From: Macrotis lagotis
Lineage: Eukaryota > Chordata > Mammalia > Peramelemorphia > Peramelidae
Assembly (NCBI RefSeq): GCF_037893015.1
Contig: NC_133663.1
Coordinates: forward strand, 217,724,740 to 217,788,739
Length of the DNA: 64,000 nucleotides
Direction of reading: 5' to 3'
Both the position numbers and the translations under genes were made by a program. Below, one piece after another: positions 11,311 through 22,229 of this stretch. The notes under the pieces are model-generated. The model was not told the origin of the DNA, made no database searches, and saw only the letters and a program-made list of their open reading frames with translations. The stretch's first letter is position 1. Each line of letters begins with the position of its first letter.

Positions 11311-12890
11311 TTATTCAGTTCCATACTAATAAAACTACATAGCTAGGAGAAACAGTAACAAAATTCATCTGGAGGAAAAAAAGATCAAGAATATAAAAGG
11401 AATTAATGAAAAATGCAAAGGAATGTGGCCTAGTTGAACTAGACTTACAATTATATTATAAAGAGGTACTTATCAAAACTATCACGTACTGGCTAAGAAA
11501 AAGAGAAGGGGATCAGTGGAATATATTAGGTACAAAAGAAACATTAATAAATGACTATGGTGATGTACTGTTTAATAAATCAAAAGACTTGAGCTTCTGA
11601 CCTAAGGATGCATCATTTCACAAAAACTGCTGGGAAAACTGGAAAAAGAGAATAACAGAATCAAGGCAAAGATGAACATTTCTTAACCCTGTTTTAAGAT
11701 AAGGTCAAAATGGATATAGGATTTACACATAAAGGGTGATACCATAAATCAATTAAGAACATGGAATAGCTAATCTGTCAGATTATGGCAACAGAAGAGA
11801 CAGAGAACATTACAAATTGAAAAAAAGGATCATTTCAACTATATAAAATTAAAAAGTTCTTACACAAATGAAACCAATGCAACTAAGACTAGAGGGAAAA
11901 CAGAAAGTTAAGAAACAATTTTCACAGCTAGCATTTCTGATAGAGTACTCATTTCGAAAATATATAGAAAGCTGAGTCAAATTTATGAGATACAAGTTAA
12001 ATGATCAAAGATAAGAACGGGCTGTTTTCAGATGAAGAAATTAAAGCTATCAATAGTCATTTAAAACATGTTCTAAATCATTAGAGAAATGCAAATTAAA
12101 CCAACTATAAGGTGCCACCTCACACTTATCAGATCTACTAAAATGACAACAAAGAAAAATGATGAATGTTGAAGGGGATGCAGGAAAACAGGACAATTAA
12201 TGCACTGACAGTGGAGTTGTGAACTGATTCAACAATTCTGGAGGACAATTTAGAGCTTTCCTCAAAGGGCAAAAAAGCTTCATGCCCTTGAGGCAGCTAG
12301 ATAGTTCAGTGAATAGAGCACTGGCCCTGGAGTCAGTAGGATCTGATTTCAAATTTGCTCTCAGACACTTAATAATTACCTGACAGTGTAACTTTGGGCA
12401 AGTCACTTGACTCCATTGCCTTGCAAAAACCTAAAAACAAACAAACTTCATACCCTTTGATCCAGCAATACCAGCACTAGTCTATATCCCAAAAAGATCA
12501 TAAAAGGGGAAAAGACTCACATGTACAAAATATTTATAATCGCTCTCTTTTTTAGTGACAAAGAACTAGAAATTTAGGGGATGCCCATTAATTGGGGATT
12601 GACTGAACAAGGTATGGTATGTGAATATGATGGAGAACTGTTGTTCTATAAGAAATCATGAGTAGTCAGATTAACTGATGCTGACTAAAATGAGCAGAAT
12701 CTAAAGAACATTATATACATTAACAGGAACATTGTGAGATGATCAACTATGATGCTCACAGCTTCTCTTAGCTATCAAGGATAATCCTCAGAGACCAGTT
12801 ACGGAAAATGTCAACCACAGCTGAAAAAAATACTATGGAATTTGAATGAAAAGCTAAGCATAAAATGTTCCCTGTTTGATAAACTCAAAT
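11310..12890 (+). mobile_element. L1 LINE 3' part, sense
   Basis: The segment encodes the ORF2 C-terminal blocks TKFIWRKKRSRI (about 11356-11393) and ELDLQLYYKEVLIKTITYWL (11436-11495), and continues collinearly with 2356-4100 of the first L1 to an A-rich end near 12890. Stops (for example after DLSF at 11598) show a pseudogene. A SINE interrupts it at 12286-12442. Confidence 0.85.
12286..12442 (+). mobile_element. WSINE-type SINE inside L1
   Basis: Body gaggcagctagatagttcagtgaatagagcactggccctggagtcag...acttaataattacctgac...gccttgcaaaaacctaaaaacaaacaaa. The duplicated L1 motif tcatacc/tcatgccc on either side (about 12278 and 12448) fits a target duplication. Confidence 0.9.
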
Positions 12891-12988
12891 TTTTAAAAAA
12901 AATTTCTTTTAGGTTTCTTATTTCTTTCTCTAGGTTTTCCCCCCTTAATTCTTCTTTCATTGCATATGGAAATATGAGCAACACAATG

Positions 12989-13023
12989 TAGAGATAGAGA
13001 TAGAGGTAGAGATAGAGGTAGAG

Positions 13024-13081
<58 letters not shown>
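12989..13081. repeat. (GA)n with GATAGA/GGTAGA lead-in
   Basis: About 55 bases of pure GA follow variant hexamers (tagaga, taggta). The antisense reading frame gives a low-complexity Leu-Ser run and is not a gene. Confidence 0.95.
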
Positions 13082-13085
<4 letters not shown>

Positions 13086-15000
13086 TTCATAAGTTAGTAC
13101 TTAAGGATACTTTAGAATCATCAAGTTCATTATATAAAGAAAAACTTTTAACCCTATATGTTATAGATCATTTTCTTAATTTGCTCATTACATTTAATAG
13201 AATATTTGTTTTTAAAATATAGCAAATACTTTATCATTAAAATGTTTCATAACTGCTTAATTTTTTCATAAATAACTATAAGTGAAGTATTCCTCTCTTA
13301 ATTCTATTTATTGTGACACAAGTTCTATTATAAATGGAAACTATCACATTTATCAAATAAAAACTGTGTCATTCTTGCTTGGTTCCTGGCTACATATATC
13401 ATCGTTAACAATGATGCAAAAGTGTATAAAAGAATTCTGTAGAATATAGAATTGAAAAAAGAAATATGAAGTTTTTTTCAAATATGGGCATGAGTCAAAC
13501 AGACAAGAGCAGAGATATCTACATGATTGTATTGCATTTGGCTCATTAAGTGGTCGATAATTTTGAAATTGTCATGTGTCAGCAAATATATCAACATGCC
13601 TGGAAAATATAAAAGGAAATAAATTCATGATTAAGAATCTCCATTGAGGTGTACTAATCGCTTTCAACCCGAAGAAGATGATGAATGTTGTGTAAGTATA
13701 AAATAAATTTACTTTTTAAGTATCTTTGTTAATGAAAAACAGTTATTCTAATCCTTTCCACTGAAAAATATGAGGATAATGTGGATACAAAATAAAAAAT
13801 CATTAAAATAAATATAAAATAAACTATACTTTTTGAGTATAGTCAGAATTAAAATTTTAGTATTTTCCCATTGTTTTCATGTATCATAGAATTATAGATT
13901 TTTACAGGAAGAAGGTACATTAGAGATTCTTACCAGGGTTCTTTAAAATTGTGTTTTTTAAAGTATTTTCACAAATATATTTCAAAATAATTTATTTTTT
14001 TAAGATTTTAAATATTTTGTATACATTTAAACATATGATCCTGAGAATGGTCCATAGGTTCATCAGACTGTCAAAGTGTTTCACAACGCAAAAATATACC
14101 TCTATTTTACCGTGAACTTCTCATTTTCAGAAAAACAAACCGAAGCCTAGATTAAGTAATTTATCAATAGTCTCATCCATGCTAATAATAGAACTTGGAT
14201 TAATGTGTATTTATTTTTCTAAACTCTATACAGTGATTGTTCGAATGTTTAATCAATGTAATGATTGCTGAATTGCAGAATACAAAGGAAATCTAAGATT
14301 TTCCTACTTGAAGCACCAACATAAAAACTTTATTCATGATTATATCACTATGTCTTATTGGAATACATTCTGATAGAGGAACCAACCTTACAAGGGAGAT
14401 ATTGAATGGAAGGTACAGTTGCCAATCTGCACATTTATTCACTCTCCTAAAAATCCTTAAATTTTACATTTCTTTCCTAAAAATTTAATTGTAGAGAGAA
14501 AGAATCACCTAGGACAATTAACTGAAATGGCAGGAAAACCAGCCATCAAATATTCGGATCCTAACCTATAGTGATAGGACATATGCAGAAATAAATAGAT
14601 AAATAGATGCAGAGAGAGACAGACAGATATAACATCCATCTTTAATGAAACTTCCTTATGTATCTTTTAATTCAGATTGCCCTTCTAGAATTGAATGAAC
14701 TTCAAGTCCTGTTACATTATTCCTTTCAATGATATCATACAAACTAACCTTTAATGGTCATATTACTATTTCTTTTCTTTCACGTCCTGTCCCCATTTGC
14801 CAAATATTTTTCCTGCCACTTACAACTCTTTGTCCCTTGCTTATTTAAATATTTTGTAATTTTCAGCTTCTAGAATTTCATTTCAACTATCTTGAGACTA
14901 ATGACCAGGGTTTGTCCCCTCCGATCTAATCCAAGACTATTTCAAACTCCCCTTCCAAAGAATTAGGTTATGCCATACATTCAGAAGCTAATAGTAAGAA
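13082..15000. other. intergenic, largely unassigned
   Basis: AT-rich sequence without recognisable genes. Apart from the MIR-like stretch at 13880-14225 and a short GATA-like tract near 14593-14632, I can assign nothing. Confidence 0.5.
13880..14225 (-). mobile_element. degraded CORE-SINE/MIR-like composite
   Basis: The block atcatagaattatagatttttacaggaagaagg...cattagagattctta, followed by aaaacaaaccgaagcctagattaag...gctaataatagaacttgga, follows the antisense of an old MIR/THER1-type SINE. Divergence is high, so family and ends are uncertain. Confidence 0.45.
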
Positions 15001-16556
15001 CATTCTTAACAATGGCACGACGTTTACCCTATGTCTCTTCCCTTTAGGTTATTTGTGATCAGCCGTACATGCACCTTACAAGCAGAGTAAAGAAAATTTT
15101 GTCTTGTCTACTACCCCCCTCTAGTGCTGAACTGGCAGCATTTTGATCTGCGGACTACCACACGGGGAAAGGAAGCTTCTTTCTTTCTGTCTTTAGCTTG
15201 GCATTTACTCTACACGGTTTGGCTTTTTTTCTAATTTCTGCGCACCCCAATCTCGTCTCCCTTTCCCAGAGTATTCAGGAAGAGGCAACTGGCCTTGCGT
15301 TCCCATCTCCTATTGCCTTCACCATCTTCACTACCATTTATATTTATCCCTCCAGATTTAATAATTGATCCTCATTGCTGCGGTTTGCTTCCTGATTTGA
15401 GAGGGAGAAGGGAGGGAGTTGAGACTGAGCATGACTGTATGGAGAGAGGGAGAAGTGCTTGGAAGACACAATTCGTAGTCACTGGCTGCTCTTGTTTATA
15501 TTAAAATTTCTTCCTGGTTATACTCCTTTCCAAGAAAATCCAATAGACCTATAGACTGGCTGCCCCGGACGTAATCAGCATGTTTGTAATCATAAAGACA
15601 AATTATCATGACAGTGATGCTGTTCATAAGCATTAAGAAGTACCTGAGAAGTGATCATAGCACATCTGAAGTGGATGTCTACTTGAGCAATTAACAATCA
15701 ATCCACATACAGCGGCTTCTCTTGATTTTATTTTCACACCCCACCCCCACTTATTTCTTTTTAATCGCTTCCTTGACTTTCCTCAGGTAAGGAGCACAGA
15801 GGGAGAAAAGGAAAAGAGAAGCTTGTTATTTTTCTTTCCAAGTTTTACTCATCTAGGGAGCTGGGATGAGCTCCAAGGATCCAGCAGTCACTGCTAGAGA
15901 AATTGGCATGAAATTGGAGGAAACTGCTCTGCTTGCTGCTCTCACTACCAGACGAATGTACGGGGAATTAAATAAAAGAAAGAAACCATGCAACTCTCCC
16001 ACATTCCCACCTCCTCTGAACAAACACAACAACAAAATACAGTAATAATGAGGGGTGTTGCTGCGGAATGGGGCAAAAAGTGCTTTGTGGACTCTACATT
16101 CTCAGTCATCATTATAAAGCGGCCCATCTTACGGGTTGGTGCAGAAGCCAGAGGTAAATCCTAGTGAAAGTCAGGGGCTGAGGTAGCAACCGCTTCGTCT
16201 CTTCCTGCCACGCCACAGATACACAGAGCCTTGCCCCTTCTCCTTCTCCCCTTTTTCTGTTTTTCCAGACCAGCTAAAGGAAACTTCCTGCAGCCTCTGT
16301 GCCGCCCCTTGGATTTGACTGTGCAAGTGTCCAATTCTATGTGAAGAGGAGCACGCCAGCCAGAGGAGTCAGCTCTATGGATATTCCTCCTCCAAGTGTG
16401 AAACCCTACCTTCTTCCCCACCCCCTTCTTCCTCCTCACCCCACCCCACCCCTGTCTTTTCTCCCCTCCCCCAAACCACAGCCCTGAGCTCGCTCCTGCG
16501 CGCGCGCTCTCCGGGGCCGGGTGAATATTCCTCCCGTGAGTGGGACATACGGGTGG

Positions 16557-16604
16557 ATGCAATACCATCCTCCTCCCACCACCTGGGCGGTGGAGGCAGA
16601 ATAG
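16557..16604 (+). CDS. short upstream ORF in EPHA6 leader (15 codons)
   Basis: ATG at 16557 opens a frame reading MQYHPPPTTWAVEAE and stops at TAG 16602. It starts with ATG-CAA, as the long human EPHA6 isoform does (MQFPSPP..., from memory), so this is probably the orthologous ATG, truncated here. It lies 208 bases before the main ATG and in the same phase as it, but the stop separates them. If transcribed it would act at most as a uORF. Expression is not shown. Confidence 0.35.
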   Translation: MQYHPPPTTWAVEAE

Positions 16605-16605
16605 T

Positions 16606-16764
16606 CGGCAGCTGCCAGCTTCACCTGCACTTGGGCAGCCTGGACCCTCGTGCCCTGCCCCCGGGGCCTCGAGCAGAAAGCGCCTCCCATTACCCACTAC
16701 GAACTGGGTGGAAAAGGAAGAGAAGGAGGAAGACGAATATCACCACGACACAGGGCGACATACT
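16606..16764 (+). pseudogene. EPHA6: relic of EPHA6 long-isoform N-terminal extension, out of frame
   Basis: In the +1 frame relative to the EPHA6 start, this stretch encodes GQPGPSCPAPGAS (16633-16671) and an acidic run EKEEKEEDE (16711-16737). The human long isoform, as I recall it, has GQPGPSCPVPGTS and a run of Glu in the same order just before MGGCEV. In this window the stretch has no in-frame ATG (a TGA lies at 16537, the first possible codon after it is GTG), and it reads past the EPHA6 ATG in the wrong frame to a stop at 16870. So the similarity is at DNA level within a leader, not a usable protein extension. Confidence 0.6.
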
Positions 16765-16811
16765 GGCCTGTCCCATCTCTGGAGAGTGTGGAAAGGGACT
16801 GGGGGTCAATT

Positions 16812-16914
16812 ATGGGGGGTTGCGAGGTCCGCGGCTTTCTTTTGCAATTTGGCCTGTTCTTCCCTCTGTTGACAGCTTTGCCTGCTGACTGCAGTCACAT
16901 CTCCAACAACCAAG
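16812..16914 (+). CDS. EPHA6: EPHA6 coding exon 1 (signal peptide)
   Basis: This exon encodes 34 residues beginning MGGCEVRGF and ending SHISNNQ, plus the first base of the next codon. EPHA6 is a receptor tyrosine kinase of the plasma membrane that binds GPI-anchored ephrin-A ligands and is expressed mainly in the nervous system. The remaining domains (ligand-binding, Cys-rich, two FNIII, TM, kinase, SAM) must lie beyond the window. Residues 9-22 form the hydrophobic core of a signal peptide, with cleavage likely around residues 22-27. By memory the human protein matches at 28 of 34 positions. The ATG has A at -3 and G at +4, and it is the first ATG in its frame after the TAG at 16602. The exon ends CAAG/GTAAGA, giving a phase 1 intron as expected for the next codon (Val). 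The identification is firm; the only doubt concerns alternative upstream starts, which this sequence argues against. Confidence 0.93.
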
Positions 16915-16920
16915 GTAAGA
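16915..16920 (+). other. EPHA6: splice donor of EPHA6 intron 1
   Basis: CAAG|GTAAGA is close to the consensus U1 site. Translation past it meets no homologous residues, which supports the boundary. Confidence 0.9.
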
Positions 16921-17142
16921 AGAGATGGGGCGGAGAGAAGGGAGGATATGGGAAGGAGGAGGGTTACTGTTGGGATCCGTGAGAGGGTTTTGCTTCTGAC
17001 TATAACTTTGTCCTAGGATCAGCTCCTTGGCTTTTCCTCAGCAGGCGGTTCAGTGGATCTTGATTGCCACCAGAGCGCACTGCTGGACAACGCCTCCCGA
17101 GTCTAGACTGATACCTTGAAATCCCTTGGGAAGCAGCACTTG

Positions 17143-17164
17143 CTTCCTTCCTTCCTTCCTTCCA
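17143..17164. repeat. (CTTC)n microsatellite
   Basis: Five to six cttc units directly downstream of exon 1. Confidence 0.9.
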
Positions 17165-17316
17165 AATGCCCTTGGACATTAATGCGTGAGGGTCAGCGGG
17201 ACTTTCACTACCACTGTGTTCTGGACCTTCTTCCTAAGTCCCAAAGAACAATGTATCTGTTCTGAACGCAGCGCGCTTAGACTTAATGAAGACTTCTGCT
17301 TCTGGACAATTGCATC

Positions 17317-17338
17317 TTTTTTTTTGGGGGGGGGGGGG
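17317..17338. repeat. T9-G13 homopolymer junction
   Basis: Nine T (17317-17325) are followed by thirteen G (17326-17338) in early intron 1. The G run could form a quadruplex in DNA or in nascent RNA; assembly length may be unreliable. Confidence 0.85.
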
Positions 17339-18292
17339 TTATATTTTTTCCTCCCTAGGAACAGGGAGGACTCACTCTGGACTCCCTTACATTAGGAGGA
17401 AATTTATTTTTTGTGAAAAAGTGAGATTTTTCTCTTTCCTGCCAAGAATATAACTAAAAATTCATCCAGGTTTGCCCTTTTAAAAGAAAAAAAACTAGCT
17501 AAAACTCCTTTACTAAGTAATTCGAAGATATAAACAGAATTCTATATAACTTCTGACATTTTTATTCTATTTGGCCACCTTTCTGAGTGAGGGAGATAAG
17601 GTATTTCTCTGCAGTAGTTCATAAAGTGGTAGTAACTCTGTTTTTAATGTACTTTTTTTTCCTTTTTTCAAAGTGGCAAGTTTTGATCTTCAAAGTGTTT
17701 GCAAAGTGATAGTCAAGAGGACTGAGAGATGTGAATTTTGACCTTTTCCTCTATTTCAAAAGCTAAATGATGTGATACCTTAATAACAGTTTTATTATGG
17801 AACTTCTAATCAGGCATTAAAGAACAATGCAAAATCATGGACTTTCTATCTCTTCTTATATAACCTAGTTGTCAGTTTTTTGTTAGTATTTGAAAAATGC
17901 TTTCATCATCTTATTTTTATGAGGGAGGAACATGTATGTAACAGGTACCTCAAAGAACTAAATTATTCTTAAAAATAAGTAAGTTAAAAATGACAATTAA
18001 AATTTGTTCCAAAGGAGGTACTGTGAGGTGTTTACTTATTAAGAACCAGGTGTGTGAGTGGGGAAACAATACAAATAGTAAGTTAGTCTATCATAACTAA
18101 TATGCTGTACTCTATTTTATATGGGAGAAAGTTTGGTAGTTTTAAGATTTCTTCTTCTACCCTCCCCCACAACAGGTTTATTTTTTTAATCTTGAGGAAA
18201 TCTTTATTCTATAGTTAATATCATTATTTTTTAAGAAGTGAAATTTGGTTAGCATCTTATCCCACATTAGGTTGCAAGTCAATTAAAGTGCA

Positions 18293-18298
<6 letters not shown>

Positions 18299-18331
<33 letters not shown>
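18299..18331. repeat. (TA)n microsatellite
   Basis: About 16 TA units. Confidence 0.95.
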
Positions 18332-18333
<2 letters not shown>

Positions 18334-19792
18334 AATTTGGGTTAATTTTATCATCTATTTAAAGATTCATGTTTAATATCACTCTCTCAGGTACATTGCT
18401 AAACTCCCCCTCCATTCAAAGATTCTCTGATGATGGTATATATTATACCCACTGTATTTAAAAATAGAAGTTAATAATATGTACCTTTCCAGTACACCTT
18501 TTTTGCCTCTCTTTAATAAGAGAAGAATGATATATTGATTGTAAATATGTTCAAAGGTTTCATGCAAGGGGAATAGGTTGATGCCTATTCATATTTGAAC
18601 CTTATTTTTTCCCTTACTACAAGGCAATATTAGAATCTTTGCGGGAAATATGCTAAATTTTAATAATAAATAATCTTACATGAAATTCATTAAGTTATAA
18701 ATAAAATAAAATATTTAAAATTATTTATAAAACCATATGATAGACTATATTATCATTTACTGATTCCATTAATTATATTATTCTATCATATAAAATACTA
18801 CATATAGGATATTTACTGTATGGACTAGCCATATGGTTGAAGGCAGGATGGAATAGAAGGACTTCTTGTGTTAGGGGATCCCTGAAGTGATGTTTATGAT
18901 TTTTTTTTGCCTGTGACTTTAAGCTTCATATATTAACTACAAAGAAAACTTTGATATATCAGATTAAGATGATGACCTGCCTGTTTTTTCAAGGTAAAAA
19001 AGGAACTATTATATATTATATTATCATAATAGAGCTACAATTTACTTTATCAAATATCAAGCACCTACAACATGCAAGCTAAACTATATGTACTAAAAAT
19101 AACTCATTTAAATATTATTCAAAGTTTACTTAGGGAAAATGTTTGAGAGATCATGCTCTAGAGTTGGTTTTTGCTGAAAATACATATTGATTTTATCTGA
19201 AATTGTAAATATAGAAGAGTCATGTATGAATTTCAAAGATTTCTGGTGAAATAAATGAAAACTAATTTCAAGTACTATAGTAGGTCAGGGAAAAAATTAC
19301 AAACTCTTGAATGTCACTTACATTCTTTTCCATTACAGAGCTTCAAACATTGCAGTTTCATAAATTAAATTTGAATATGATATATGAAGTTCAAATGATT
19401 CATCTATTTTTGTTTTTGGAAAAGGTGTATGAGAACATAAGAATTTATTAGTATGTCATAATAATTAGAGTAAAATCACAAAATGAAAACTTGATGTATC
19501 ACACAAAAACACTATGTATTCTGTCATATGATTAATATCGGATTTTGTGGACATAAAACATTGTTAGTAATTATCAGTCACTGAAGTTGTAGTTGTGAAA
19601 AATCTTATTTTAATATTCTTGGTAGACATTTATAAAATAACATTTCCTTTTTATTTTAATTTGTTTTGTTGACTAAACAAAATATATCCATTGCATTTTT
19701 CTATCTTTTATCAAAGTATCTCAAAATCTTCACTCTATAGAGCAATGAAGAAAACCTTTTTCTCCTATAATTCAGTAACTTAAATAATGTTG

Positions 19793-19878
19793 ACAAAATC
19801 ATGAATAGTCTCATTGTTTTTAATGGTGTTTTGAAGTTGCCACACCATTAAAAACAATGAGACTATTCATGCTTTTGT
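19793..19878 (+). repeat. near-perfect hairpin, 37-bp stem, 12-nt loop
   Basis: Left arm 19793-19829 and right arm 19842-19878 are reverse complements with one mismatch (19799/19872); the inner 30 bp (19800-19829 with 19842-19871) are perfect. The loop is tttgaagttgcc. Being in a sense-strand intron, the transcript could fold into a structure the size of a pre-miRNA. It could equally be a small palindromic transposon (MITE) or a recent template-switch product. No terminal TA or other target duplication is obvious, and I do not recognise the family. Confidence 0.9.
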
Positions 19879-20442
19879 TTATGGTAAGAATTTGGCCTCC
19901 TAGCTCTTAAAAGAAACTTTAACTGCTTTCTATAAGGAAAGCGTAAATCAATCTGGTCCTCTTTTATAATAGTACAGTCATTTTTCAAAGACTGAAGATG
20001 GGAGAACTTCTCAATCTGTTCATCTAATTAAGAAAAAATTAAAAATGCTTGTATTGAATCAGCACCTTATTCCATTACCTATTATTTCATTTAGACATGG
20101 ATTCTAGATTTAGGTACCTGATTAATGTTTGCTTCCTCCAAGAATTCAGGTTCATCCATGTACTTAAAAGAATCCTATTCCTACCCCAGACCCCCAGATA
20201 CATAACAATTTATCTAATTGGGTTAATTCATAACTTTATCTTATAACAATTGAGAACCACTTTATGACTATTTGCTCAATTAGGTTCTAGAGACTTGAAA
20301 ATGAAATTTCACTTTGTAACTACAAAAAGGCTGTGTCTATGGAATAAAATATTCAAATGAAAATTAAATACATAGCATATATCTTTTATCATATATATTC
20401 ATATTACAAGGTATCTAATTTAAATTTTCTACACTGAATTAA

Positions 20443-20640
20443 CTAGTTGGGTTGAAACCAGGCCTAGAGGTGTTTTGTTAATCATACCAGTTACTTTGTA
20501 CTCAATCTATTTGGTGGAACAATAATTTCATTCACTGGTGAAAACTGACCTTTCAGTGAATATTATTATGAACTAATTGGTCACTAAAATGAAACCAGTT
20601 GATTGAGTAGGTTTTCATCAAATAGTATGTATGACCTAAA
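20443..20640. repeat. imperfect inverted repeat, possible old MITE
   Basis: Nested stems are visible: gtactcaatc (about 20498) against gattgagtag (about 20601), and attcactg (about 20531) against cagtgaat (about 20554), with AT-rich partly complementary flanks. Divergence is high, so this may be a degraded palindromic DNA transposon or chance. Confidence 0.35.
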
Positions 20641-20992
20641 TGAGGAGAATATTCATAAATATCACATTAGATACTTAATATATAGGAATGTGATTTTTTT
20701 ATGGTAGAATAGAGAGAAATGGAAAGATATTTTTAAGGTAGAGTGATTAGGAGTCCTTGAAAATTAATTTCTAATTATAACATTTGTAAATCTTATAGGT
20801 TAACAAAATAGATGATGCTTTATACAACATGTAGTATTAAGATCATTCATTTGGCTAGAGTTTTAGGGACAGATTGTTTGGCAGCCATAAAAAATGATGA
20901 CTCCAACTCCTCTTATCTTCAATATGCTTGTAAACCATTTAGAAATATCCTCTTGATTTGAAAGTGACATCTAGACTAATAGAGAATACATT

Positions 20993-21110
20993 GGGCAGAG
21001 TGCTTAACTTAGACACAGGAGGAATTTAGGAAGACATATCAGATTTTGACAATGACACTAGATAGGTCAACACTCTAGTAGCTACCTCACCAATCTCCCT
21101 AGAACTTTTC
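20993..21110 (+). mobile_element. degraded SINE fragment
   Basis: The stretch ggcagagtgcttaacttagacacaggagg...tagataggtcaac resembles the head and middle of a tRNA-derived SINE in sense orientation. Confidence 0.35.
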
Positions 21111-21759
21111 TACTATGTATTCAGGACTTCAGTGGAGTAAGGAGTTCATGTTACTTTCACTGATAAATCACAAATCCTTATATTCAAGCAAGCAGACAGG
21201 CACATTAACACAAATATCTAAATTAAACTAGGCCAGTTTTACTGTAAACCTAAATATTGTAATTTGCTTCAAATTTAAAAGAGAATTGAGCTATTTCACT
21301 GAACTGTTCATTATGAAGGAATCATTGCTTTACATGAAGATTAAAACTATATATTTTTTATAATAAAGCTATAGCATATTAAGTTAGGATCTGTGGTTAG
21401 GATAATATTCATCATGTAGATATCAGAATACAATTAAAGAAGTACTTATTTTGCAGTATTGTGGATAGAAAAAATTGTCTTGTTTTTAAAAGTATTGCTA
21501 CTATATTAGTAATGTATTTTAGAAAGTGGCATGGTATGGTGGATATAGCCAATGTTGAACTCCTTCCCCTGGAATATATTAGCAGTGAAAGGCTGGAACA
21601 ATTATTTAAGCTTTTTGTTCTAAGTTACTCTCTAAGACTATAAATTATAATATAGGTATAGTCCTATATTGGTTGAGTGAATGCCCTAATCTGGGAGTTC
21701 CCGAATCTCTAAATTATATCTCATATATTTATAAACCTTAATGCAAAGTTTTTTTTCTA

Positions 21760-21880
21760 AGGAATGAGAATCTGAAGCAGAGAGATTAAGAATTTAACTA
21801 AGGTTGCATAATTTTATAAGTGGCGGAACTTCAACTCAAAATCACATCTAAATTTATTATTCTTTGCATTAGGCTGTTAC
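21760..21880 (-). mobile_element. MIR-like SINE
   Basis: gaatctgaagcagagagattaagaatttaactaagg...ataagtggcggaacttcaactcaaaatc is the antisense core of MIR/THER1. Confidence 0.6.
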
Positions 21881-22229
21881 CTATTAAAGAAGACGATGTA
21901 AAAAATAGTTTTGTTTCCTTCAAGCTAATGAATACTATAACTATGAACTATGTGAGAAGCTAAGTTATTGTGCTTTATTTTTCCCCCTTGTTTAACCTTC
22001 CTTTCTTGAGTCTGCCATAATCTGCTTCTTCAATATTACTACCATCTCAGACCATTGCATTTCTGTTATCACTATTTTTTAGCTGCCATATGTGATGAAT
22101 TCAAGTCTTTCAAGTGATCTAGAAACCTCATTTATATCTTTGAAACAGTGTGGACAAAGTCCCTTTACCTTTGTCCAGTCAGTTCAGGCAAATGAGAGCA
22201 TCAATGTTTGTTGACAAAATCATATAACA

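Larger units (their letters stand above)
15000..16811 (+). promoter_or_regulatory. EPHA6: EPHA6 promoter and 5' leader region
   Basis: The sequence changes here from repeat-rich AT DNA to repeat-free, increasingly GC-rich DNA ending at the EPHA6 start codon. Visible elements include a long pyrimidine-rich tract (about 16405-16475), an alternating GC block gcgcgcgcgc (16498-16507) and no clear TATA box. This composition fits a dispersed, CpG-type promoter. The transcription start cannot be placed from sequence alone. Open frames in the region, including a 178-codon antisense frame at 16161-16697, look like by-products of GC content. Confidence 0.6.
16040..17290. promoter_or_regulatory. CpG-rich stretch over EPHA6 exon 1
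   Basis: CpG dinucleotides are frequent here (for example cgctcctgcgcgcgcgctctccggggccggg, ccccggggcctcgagcagaaagcgcc, gcgaggtccgcggc, aacgcagcgcgc) and rare elsewhere in the window. It is a modest CpG island covering the leader, exon 1 and the first few hundred bases of intron 1. Confidence 0.7.

Noticed and set aside
12893..13090. 65-codon Leu/Ser-rich minus-strand frame
   Set aside because: Translation of the (GA)n array.
16161..16697. Longest open frame of the window, 178 codons on the minus strand
   Set aside because: It lies antisense in the GC-rich EPHA6 promoter where stops are rare by composition; the predicted protein is Gly/Arg-rich without recognisable domain, and the other frames there are also long.
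16540..16872. 110-codon frame from a GTG overlapping EPHA6 exon 1
   Set aside because: It has no ATG and runs through the signal-peptide coding sequence in the wrong frame; reported instead as a relic of the extension.
16650..16982. Frame containing MGGCEV extended upstream to a GTG and downstream past the donor
   Set aside because: The upstream part has no ATG after TAG 16602, and the part after 16914 is intron sequence beyond a strong GTAAGA donor.
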